A stretch of DNA of 64,000 nucleotides from AP-15 sp963724435 (GTDB lineage: Bacteria; Pseudomonadota; Alphaproteobacteria; ATCC43930; CGMCC-115725). Shown here piece after piece: positions 1 to 5,492 of the stretch (positions are counted from its first letter, which is position 1; every line of letters starts with the position of its first letter). Position numbers and translations under genes: made by a program. The notes under the pieces were generated by a model. The model ran no database searches. It worked only from the letters and a program-made list of their open reading frames with translations, and was not told the DNA's origin. Location: NCBI GenBank assembly GCA_963724435.1, contig CAVRUN010000004.1:1-64000 (forward strand), given 5' to 3'.

Positions 1-33
1 GGCTTTTTTAATACAGATAAAACCCCAAACGAA

Positions 34-91
34 CCCTGCTGGCAGCAGTCGGCGAGGGCAGGGCGTTGGAACATCCAATCGGAGAAATCCA
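34..91 (+). promoter_or_regulatory. Two-hairpin RNA leader, copy 1
   Basis: First of eight leaders of the same design in this region. The first stem pairs CCCTGC (34-39) with GCAGGG (58-63) around a loop containing CAGCAG. After the linker GCGT, the second stem pairs TTGGA (66-70) with TCCAA (74-78), and a GGAG Shine-Dalgarno at 81-84 precedes the ATG at 92. The second stem sits close enough to the Shine-Dalgarno to influence translation; that role is inferred. Confidence 0.7.
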
Positions 92-280
92 ATGCCTAAA
101 ATCGTCATGCCCAAGTACCTGGTGCCGATCTACCAGCATATCGTCGTCGAGGCCGAAAGCTTCGAAGAGGCCTGCGACATGGCAATGTCGGATGACATTT
201 CCTGGGACAGCCAGGAGATGGATTGCGACAACCCGCGGGCGACCACCCTCACCGACGCCAAGGCGATACCCGAGGGCTGA
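92..280 (+). CDS. Small hypothetical protein of mobile DNA (62 aa)
   Basis: A 62-residue acidic protein starting MPKIVMPKY that behaves like a phage or plasmid accessory protein of unknown function. The start is supported by the GGAG at 81-84 and by the leader directly upstream. There is no signal peptide or membrane segment. The frame stays open for another 45 codons after the TGA at 278-280, to a stop at 416-418, so the gene may once have been longer or the extension may be chance in GC-rich DNA. It belongs to the series of leader-preceded genes reaching 3855. I can assign no function. Confidence 0.65.
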   Translation: MPKIVMPKYLVPIYQHIVVEAESFEEACDMAMSDDISWDSQEMDCDNPRATTLTDAKAIPEG

Positions 281-427
281 GAGCTCGACCCGACACGACT
301 TGCGCTGATCGCCGGCACCAACCCGATCCGGATCAGTCTTGCCTCCTTCCTTCACGGGAATGAGGCCGAGACCGGCCCGCTCCTCGATATCCCCGACAAA
401 TTCACCAACCACGACTGAACACCCGGG

Positions 428-471
428 CCTCCTCGGCAGCAGCTGAGGGGGCTCGCGGCGTCGGAACCGAC
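428..471 (+). promoter_or_regulatory. Two-hairpin RNA leader, orphan copy
   Basis: CCTCCTC (428-434) pairs with GAGGGGG (445-451) around a CAGCAG loop. The linker GGCG follows, then GTCGG (460-464) pairs with CCGAC (467-471). This is the same architecture as the other leaders, but no ATG with a ribosome site follows; the next gene at 645 has its own leader. It is probably the remnant of a cassette whose gene was deleted, or it acts as an independent RNA. Confidence 0.6.
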
Positions 472-556
472 GGACCACCCGGCCTCCGTACAGAGATCGA
501 TCCGACGAGACCGGCTCGCCTTCGGGCCCAGTTCTTCGCCCGCTCCCGTCAGCCCG

Positions 557-644
557 GCCTCTCATCCCTCACGAGCAGCAGCTTGTGAGGGGCGAGGCGT
601 CAGGAGAGGGCAACCCGCCCCTCCTGATCTGAAAGGAGATCACA
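557..644 (+). promoter_or_regulatory. Two-hairpin RNA leader of the DUF932-like gene
   Basis: An outer clamp GCCTC (557-561)/GAGGC (594-598) encloses CCCTCAC (566-572)/GTGAGGG (585-591) with a loop containing CAGCAG. The linker GCGTC leads to the second stem TCAGGAG (600-606)/CTCCTGA (621-627). An AAAGGAG Shine-Dalgarno (632-638) lies ahead of the ATG at 645. This is one of the most complete copies, with perfect 7-bp stems. Confidence 0.75.
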
Positions 645-1757
645 ATGACCACCACTCTGACCCAAGCCTCGCAACAGTGGATGAGCCGTCCCGCCGATCA
701 GCGCTTTTTGAGCCTGATCGAGATGCAGGCGTTTAAAAGCCGTATCCGGGATAACTCGGCTACCACGATAATCAGCAGCCGCAGCCTGCAGCTCCAGCCT
801 TCGGGCGAGAGCGCGCATGCCCTGCAAATTATCGGGCCGAATGGCGAACCCGCGGCGTCGACGCATTGGTCCTTTGGGCAATTGTGCTCGCTCGCCAGCC
901 CCGGCAATTCGCCGGCCAGCTACTTCCGCGAGACACATATGCCCGCCCCGGTCATCGCAGATTGCCTCAACTTCAATCTGCGCTTCACCCGCGGCATCGA
1001 AGACATCGGCGTCCTGCTAACCCGGGACGACGGCATCAACGAGCTGCGGTCCGTCAACGGCCCCAACTACGGCCGCGTCTATGACGCTGACGTCGTGGAT
1101 GCTCTCGTCGACAAGTTCGGCGATGGCGTCTGCGGGCAATGGCGGGTGCCGGGCGAGTTCGGCAATAAGGTAACCGTCACCACGGCCAATACGACCTTGT
1201 TTGCGAGCGATCGCGACATGTTCGTGTTCCTGGCCGACGAGGATAACCGCATCGAGATCCCCAACCGGCGCGCCGGCAAGTTCGGCTCGTTCGCCAGGGG
1301 CTTTTTTGTGTGGAACTCCGAAGTGGGCAAAACCACCCTCGGCGCCGGCTTTTTCCTCTTCGACTATGTCTGCTGCAACCGCATCGTCTGGGGCGCAGAC
1401 CAATACACCGAAATCCGCATCCGCCACACCAAGGGCGCACCGGACCGGTGGCTCGAAGAGGTCACACCCGTCCTGGACGAATACAGCCAGGCGAGCGCCA
1501 AACCGGTGGTCGAGGCAATCGAGCACGCCCGCGAGAAGCGTCTCGGCGACGAGCTCGACGCTTTCCTCGCCAACCGCTTTGGCAAAAGCATGGTCCCGGC
1601 TTTGAAAGCCGTCCATGAGACCGAAGAGGGCCGGCCGATCGAAACCCTGTAGGACGTCACCACCGCCGCCACGGCACACGCTCGTTCGCTCACCAACAAC
1701 GACAAGCGGATCGAGATCGAACGCGCCGCCGGCGATGTGCTGAAACTCGCCGCGTAA
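645..1757 (+). pseudogene. DUF932-like mobile-element protein with an amber stop
   Basis: A DUF932-type protein as found on plasmids, integrative elements and phages; its molecular role is not established. The frame from the ATG at 645 (AAAGGAG at 632-638) ends at TAG 1650-1652. The same frame then continues 34 codons to TAA 1755-1757, and that continuation (ending ERAAGDVLKLAA) resembles the usual C-terminus of the family. TAG therefore probably replaces a TGG Trp codon. The result is a 335-residue product in place of an expected 370. The loss of only the last 34 residues may or may not abolish function. The gene has its own two-hairpin leader. Confidence 0.75.
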
Positions 1758-1761
1758 CCCG

Positions 1762-1833
1762 CACCCTCACCCCTGCATGCAGAAGCATGTGGGGGTTTGG
1801 GTGTCAGGAGCATCCCGCTCCCGGAGAAAGCCA
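1762..1833 (+). promoter_or_regulatory. Two-hairpin RNA leader, copy 4
   Basis: The outer clamp is CACCC (1762-1766)/GGGTG (1799-1803). The inner helix runs from CCCC plus TGCATGC to GCATGT plus GGGGG, and its tip reads CAGAAG in place of CAGCAG. The linker GTGTC leads to the second stem GGAGC (1807-1811)/GCTCC (1817-1821) with loop ATCCC. GGAG at 1823-1826 is the ribosome site for the ATG at 1834. Confidence 0.7.
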
Positions 1834-1959
1834 ATGCACGCCCTATTGGCCCTCGCGGTCCCATCGCTGCTGATCCACGGCGTCAACAGTATCGTCCTGA
1901 AACTCCTCTCGGAGATCAAGTCAGGCCTCAAATACTGGCGCCAGACAGCGAAGCGATAG
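1834..1959 (+). CDS. 41-residue hydrophobic peptide
   Basis: A very small gene chosen by position: its ATG follows a complete leader and a GGAG ribosome site (1823-1826). The product begins MHALLALAVPSLL and ends with a basic tail (YWRQTAKR). The first 30 residues are mostly hydrophobic and could form one membrane-associated or amphipathic helix. An in-frame ATG at 1777 exists, but it lies inside the leader hairpin and is unlikely to be used. No family is recognised. Confidence 0.5.
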   Translation: MHALLALAVPSLLIHGVNSIVLKLLSEIKSGLKYWRQTAKR

Positions 1960-2006
1960 GACCAAGAGCCAATGACCGTTTTGGCCAGGCCGGCAGCCTG
2001 AACCGA

Positions 2007-2077
2007 GCCCAACCTCGCTATACAGCCGTGTAGCGGGGCCGGGCCGTCGAGGCATTTTCGCCTCGAAGGAAATCTCA
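2007..2077 (+). promoter_or_regulatory. Two-hairpin RNA leader, copy 5
   Basis: The clamp GCCC (2007-2010)/GGGC (2041-2044) encloses CCTCGCTA (2013-2020)/TAGCGGGG (2031-2038, one G-U pair) with the loop motif CAGCCG. The linker CCGTC leads to TCGAGGC (2047-2053)/GCCTCGA (2060-2066), a perfect 7-bp stem. AAGGA at 2066-2070 touches that stem and serves the ATG at 2078. Confidence 0.75.
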
Positions 2078-2290
2078 ATGAAGCTGATCAAACTCGAAGC
2101 GGTGCGCCATCACACGCGCCGCGAACTGACACCGGCCGAAGCGCGGCAGCTGGTCGTCAGCGCCAATTTGTCGGTGCTGAAAGCCCAGGCCGCCGCGCTC
2201 TCATTGCATTCCTGGCTTAACACGCCGCAGGAATGGCTGCAGCTCGAAGCCTGTCTCGTCCTGATCGAGGAGAGACGGCGTGGACATTGA
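2078..2290 (+). CDS. Small hypothetical protein (70 aa)
   Basis: A 70-residue predicted helical protein starting MKLIKLEAVRHH. The start is fixed by AAGGA at 2066-2070 and by the leader's position. The last 11 bases overlap the GTG start of the next gene, so the two are probably translationally coupled and may work together. No signal peptide, membrane segment or recognisable domain is visible. Confidence 0.6.
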   Translation: MKLIKLEAVRHHTRRELTPAEARQLVVSANLSVLKAQAAALSLHSWLNTPQEWLQLEACLVLIEERRRGH

Positions 2291-2516
2291 GCTCAACCTT
2301 GATGTCGACGCCCCCGACAAGGTGGCCGACGTCCTTAATGCGGCAGCCATGGCCTATCACGCAAGTGCCCTGGAGCTCTCGGCCAGCTGGCAGGATCGCA
2401 AGATCCCGATGATCTGGGCCGAGATCGCCGGCGAACTCGATATCGCCGCCTGGAAGATCGCCAAGATCATCAAGCACCGGCTCGACCCACGGCGATCCCC
2501 ACAACGCAAGAAATAG
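2280..2516 (+). CDS. Small hypothetical protein coupled to the upstream gene (78 aa)
   Basis: This gene begins with GTG at 2280 inside the end of the 70-residue gene and is the only gene of the series without its own leader, which fits translation from the upstream leader. The product begins MDIELNLDVDAP and ends in a basic tail (RSPQRKK). The middle is predicted alpha-helical, with a segment (DIAAWKIAKIIK) that could be an amphipathic or HTH-like helix. The function is unknown. Confidence 0.55.
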   Translation: MDIELNLDVDAPDKVADVLNAAAMAYHASALELSASWQDRKIPMIWAEIAGELDIAAWKIAKIIKHRLDPRRSPQRKK

Positions 2517-2517
2517 C

Positions 2518-2591
2518 CCCTCACCCCCGTCGGCAGCAGCTGGCGGGGGTTGAGGCGTCCGAGCACGCCCGCTCCGCTGGAGACCCCGACA
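2518..2591 (+). promoter_or_regulatory. Two-hairpin RNA leader, copy 6
   Basis: CTCACCCCC (2520-2528) pairs with GGGGGTTGAG (2545-2554) with one bulged T, around a loop containing CAGCAG. The linker GCGTC leads to GAGC (2561-2564)/GCTC (2571-2574). GGAG at 2579-2582 precedes the ATG at 2592. Confidence 0.7.
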
Positions 2592-2780
2592 ATGAGCGAT
2601 TTCCTGTTTGCCGATCACGGCTCGGTCATCGCGATCATGCCGCCAACCCCGGCCGCCGTCCAATGGATCGACGACAATGTCGTTTCTGAACCATGGCAGT
2701 GGCTCGGCGGTGCCCTCTGCGTCGAATGCGCGCGATCTCCAAGAGGCGATCGCTGCGGCCGGCTTGAGCCTTTGATCTGA
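2592..2780 (+). pseudogene. Small phage/plasmid hypothetical protein, frameshifted near its end
   Basis: The first 45 codons (MSDFLFADHGSVIAIM... to the GGALCVE segment) resemble a short family common in alphaproteobacterial phages and plasmids. In those proteins the GGAL-VE stretch is followed by a short helix. Here that helix (ARDLQEAIAAAGLSL, stop at 2773-2775) lies in another frame from about 2730, while the starting frame runs into an unrelated Cys/Arg tail ending at 2780. A single-base insertion near 2728-2732 explains this. Function is unknown. Confidence 0.5.
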
Positions 2781-2786
2781 TCGACC

Positions 2787-2858
2787 CTCGATCTCGACGT
2801 GCAGCAGCGCGCCGGGGCCGAGCCGTCGGGACATCCCGTCCCGATGGAGCTTTGTTTA
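2787..2858 (+). promoter_or_regulatory. Two-hairpin RNA leader, copy 7
   Basis: The clamp CTCG (2787-2790)/CGAG (2819-2822) encloses a weaker inner helix with the CAGCAG loop. The linker CCGTC leads to TCGGGAC (2826-2832)/GTCCCGA (2838-2844), a perfect 7-bp stem with loop ATCCC. GGAG at 2846-2849 serves the ATG at 2859. The leader shows that the in-frame upstream start at 2799 is not the real one. Confidence 0.7.
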
Positions 2859-3704
2859 ATGAAAGTCCACTTCGTTGCCGTCTCGCAGAACGCCAAGATC
2901 GGGCCCATCCCCGTCTCGATCACCGAGCGGGCATCATGCTGGCCCGGCTGCGCGCTCTACGAGAACGGCTGCTACGCCGAAACCGGCGCGCTTGCCATGC
3001 ACTGGCACCGCGTTTCGGATGGCGCCGCCGGTGGCTCCTGGTCGGAGTTCTGCGCCAAGATCGCAGCACTTCCGCCCGGCCGCCTATGGCGTTATGCCCA
3101 GGCCGGCGATCTGCCCGGTTACGGCGCGGCAATCGACGCCTCGCTATTGCAGGCGCTCGTTGCCGTAAATGCCGGCAAACTGGTCATCGCCTTCACCCAT
3201 AAACCGGTGTTGGGTAACGATCCGGTTGCCGTCGAGAACCGCCGGATGATCGCAATGGCGGTCAAGGCCGGGTTCACGGTCAATCTCTCGGCCGACAATC
3301 CGGATCATGCCGACCAAGTGGTGGCACTCGGGATAGCACCGGTCGTGACTGTGCTAGCCCGTGCCTATGCCCGCCATGCGATCCGGCATCGGCTCAAACG
3401 ATCTAAGGACGTCTGGGCCGAGACCATCGGCGAATGGCGTGATCGTACGGCGTTGCTGCCGCGGCACACCCCTGCCGGCAGGCGGATTGCGATCTGCCCG
3501 GCGACCTATTCGGACGCCACCTGCAAGAGCTGCGGCATCTGCGCCCGCGTTCGCCGTGCCGTGATCGGCTTTCCGGCTCACGGTGCGTGGCGCCGGGTCG
3601 AGGCCGCTACCGCTGCACGCGACGTGCCGGTCGGCCACAGCTGGGCGTTTCGCGAGCATCGCACGATGGCCCAAGTCATCGCCGCCGAGCCTCAAGCAGC
3701 CTGA
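2859..3704 (+). CDS. Cys-rich phage/plasmid protein of unknown function (281 aa)
   Basis: The start at 2859 is set by GGAG at 2846-2849. The N-terminal part contains a Cys cluster (CWPGC, then ENGCYAE), and the C-terminal part contains a second one (CPATYSDATCKSCGIC). These could bind zinc or an iron-sulfur cluster. Proteins of this layout occur in alphaproteobacterial phages and integrative plasmids and carry only a domain-of-unknown-function label, possibly DUF7227. The middle (residues about 90-180) has an alpha/beta pattern reminiscent of a TIM-barrel-like fold. It is the largest intact gene of the leader-associated set. Confidence 0.65.
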   Translation: MKVHFVAVSQNAKIGPIPVSITERASCWPGCALYENGCYAETGALAMHWHRVSDGAAGGSWSEFCAKIAALPPGRLWRYAQAGDLPGYGAAIDASLLQALVAVNAGKLVIAFTHKPVLGNDPVAVENRRMIAMAVKAGFTVNLSADNPDHADQVVALGIAPVVTVLARAYARHAIRHRLKRSKDVWAETIGEWRDRTALLPRHTPAGRRIAICPATYSDATCKSCGICARVRRAVIGFPAHGAWRRVEAATAARDVPVGHSWAFREHRTMAQVIAAEPQAA

Positions 3705-3711
3705 CGCCTTC

Positions 3712-3768
3712 ACCCTCCAGATCAGCCGGTCTGGAGGGTCGAGGCGCCAGAAATATCCTCCGGCTCAA
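3712..3768 (+). promoter_or_regulatory. Two-hairpin RNA leader, last copy
   Basis: ACCCTCCAG (3712-3720) pairs perfectly with CTGGAGGGT (3731-3739); the loop carries CAGCCG. The linker GGCG follows, but the second stem is short (GCC 3746-3748/GGC 3762-3764). An ATG at 3769 follows without a strong ribosome site. The reading frame after it is only 28 codons and runs into a terminator-like hairpin, so this leader sits at a truncated cassette or at the end of the array. Confidence 0.65.
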
Positions 3769-3855
3769 ATGACCACCACACCCCGCTTGGCTGCGTGCCC
3801 GGCGGGATTTTTGCGTTTTGGGCCGGAGCCGTCTTGCGGTGGAGTTTTCATTTAG
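3769..3855 (+). CDS. 28-codon reading frame after the last leader (uncertain)
   Basis: The frame starts ATG ACC ACC AC, as does the DUF932-like gene at 645, and then diverges at once into a Pro/Gly-rich peptide that overlaps a terminator-like hairpin. It is either a truncated cassette gene or a leader fused to unrelated DNA. I would not expect a functional protein. Confidence 0.2.
   Translation: MTTTPRLAACPAGFLRFGPEPSCGGVFI
3782..3812 (+). terminator. Possible terminator closing the leader-gene array
   Basis: CCCGC (3782-3786) can pair with GCGGG (3802-3806), and the run ATTTTT follows. It lies 80 bases after the last large gene of the array, where a transcript would be expected to end. Confidence 0.4.
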
Positions 3856-4143
3856 AGCGCACGGCGGGTCGGCTTTAGATGTGCGGAGTTATTGAGCTGT
3901 CCCGAGATACGCCGATACGGGACCTTCCCGCGTTCGCCTCCGAACGGGAAAGATTCGGCCGAGTTAGTCCTGAGTGGCCCCTGGGGGCTAGTCGCTGCTT
4001 CGCGCAACGCCGTACGATTGCTCGAAGCAGGCACCCGCAAGCCATGGTTGGGCGTGTCCCCCCTTAAAATCTCCAGCTGCTAAGTGACGGGCGCGGCCCC
4101 ATCATCTGCCGCAGCACCGCACCCCGATTTCACAGCCGCTTGC
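3856..4143. other. Intergenic DNA, nothing recognised
   Basis: Short reading frames on both strands show no start signals or family resemblance. The leader repeat does not recur here, so the array ends at about 3860. Confidence 0.4.
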
Positions 4144-4233
4144 CTACTGTGGGAGCGCTTTTCGTCTGCAGCGGAGCGCGCCGAGGCCGACGAGGGCTAT
4201 CCCGAATAGGCTTAAACTGGCCGGTTCGGGAAC
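4144..4233 (-). pseudogene. C-terminal remnant of a PEP-CTERM protein
   Basis: Read on the minus strand from 4233, the frame gives VPEPASL, a hydrophobic helix (LFGIALVGLGAL), a basic RCRRK cluster and a stop. This is the sorting signal recognised by exosortase in exopolysaccharide-producing Gram-negatives. Nothing upstream in this frame looks like a mature protein, so only the tail survives. It occupies the opposite strand to the spurious N-terminal extension of the next gene. Confidence 0.6.
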
Positions 4234-4403
4234 CGTGGTACCCGAGACGGAGAAGGCGGCGTCGAAAATCGGGGCACCGTTGCAGGAGGTGCTCGGGTGG
4301 CAGCGCCGGCTTCGATTATTTCGTCGCTGCCTCAAACCCAGCGGATGAGTGCTTGTATTCTGGCTGCCAAAAGCACCAGTCTAAGTGGCTAAAATATAAG
4401 CAG

Positions 4404-5492
4404 ATGGTGGCAGAGGCTCTGATGCCGTTTTATCCGAAATACACGACGACCGCGATCGGAGCTTATAGCGTCCCACGGTGGTATGAACCGCTCGATCGCC
4501 TCGTCACCTTGGGGCAATTGCTCGCCGAGGACATGGGCGATGCTCAATACCGCGTCATGCAGGGGGCGATCGTAGATCAGGAGACGGCGGGGATAGACGT
4601 CATCACCGGCGGGGAGACCCATCGGAGAACACATAACCGACATTCACCCCCAAACGCGATGCTCAACTACTTCTGGCAAAAAATACCCGCCTTTCATGGT
4701 GAAACCCGACCAAAGCCAATCACGAAGTACGATCCCAATGTCACGCATCCAGCGGCGATTTGTCAGGGGCCGATAACCGACGACATTGATCTCGGCCTCG
4801 TCGATGAGTTCAACGAAGTGTCCGCGTCAGCGCGCAAGCCGGTCAAGATCACAATGACGGGACCTCATTTTCTCACTGCGGTCACCTTTGACGAGTATTA
4901 CAATGACCCTGCGCGCATGATGTTCGATGCCGCCAAACTCTTGAACAAGAATTTCAAGAGGCTTGTCCAAGCAGGGTGTAAGCATATCCAGATCGACGAG
5001 CCATACTTGACCCCACCGAGTGACGATGAAGTGCGGATCGCGGTCGAAGCAATCAATATAGCAATTGAAGACCTGCCTGCGGATATTCATGTTGCTGTCC
5101 ATGTCTGCCAAGGTAACTACGCGGTAGGCCCTCACTATGATGGTCAGATTGGGCACCGATATTTTGATACGGGACGTTATAAGGCGGATCTCATCTGCCA
5201 GATTGAATGCGATTCTTACTTGATCGAGCATGATCGGACCGATGCCTTTCAGGAATTCCTCGGGAACAAGCAACTCGGCGTCGGGGCGGTCGATGTTCAG
5301 GCGCTACATATCGAAACGGGCGAAGTAATTGCGGAACGAATTACTGCGCACCCGTGGCTCGCTCCCGAGCAGACCATCATCACAAGCACATGCGGGTTCA
5401 ACCACCTACCCCGCCATGTCGCGCTGGCCAAAATGCGGTCGATGACTGAAGCGAAGGCAATTCTTTTTGGCGGCGCGTTAACCGTTCGATGA
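4404..5492 (+). CDS. MetE-like cobalamin-independent methyltransferase (Zn-dependent)
   Basis: A single-domain protein of the methionine synthase II / UROD-MetE superfamily, about 362 residues, which transfers alkyl groups to a thiol through a catalytic zinc. The expected ligands are visible in order: the His and Cys of HVCQG, the Glu of IECDS and the Cys of STCGF. An active-site IDEPYL motif is also present. It is about half the length of full MetE, as in the short MetE-like and epoxyalkane-CoM-transferase-like families, so the methyl donor and acceptor are uncertain. An open frame extends upstream to 4140, but it covers a PEP-CTERM remnant on the other strand; I prefer the ATG at 4404 (or 4422). 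The stop overlaps the start of the histidine kinase gene. Confidence 0.8.
   Translation: MVAEALMPFYPKYTTTAIGAYSVPRWYEPLDRLVTLGQLLAEDMGDAQYRVMQGAIVDQETAGIDVITGGETHRRTHNRHSPPNAMLNYFWQKIPAFHGETRPKPITKYDPNVTHPAAICQGPITDDIDLGLVDEFNEVSASARKPVKITMTGPHFLTAVTFDEYYNDPARMMFDAAKLLNKNFKRLVQAGCKHIQIDEPYLTPPSDDEVRIAVEAINIAIEDLPADIHVAVHVCQGNYAVGPHYDGQIGHRYFDTGRYKADLICQIECDSYLIEHDRTDAFQEFLGNKQLGVGAVDVQALHIETGEVIAERITAHPWLAPEQTIITSTCGFNHLPRHVALAKMRSMTEAKAILFGGALTVR

Noticed and set aside
281..418. Open frame continuing after the TGA of the first gene as part of that gene
   Set aside because: The 45 codons have no recognisable family sequence, and long open stretches occur by chance in GC-rich DNA. It is noted in the gene entry only.
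34..3768. The repeated hairpins as integron attC sites
   Set aside because: attC sites lie after genes and carry RYYYAAC/GTTRRRY cores. These copies lie before starts, carry ribosome sites and lack those cores. No integron integrase is present.
4140..4403. N-terminal extension of the MetE-like protein
   Set aside because: It is Arg-rich, has no family resemblance and lies opposite a PEP-CTERM tail. A normal-length protein starts at 4404.
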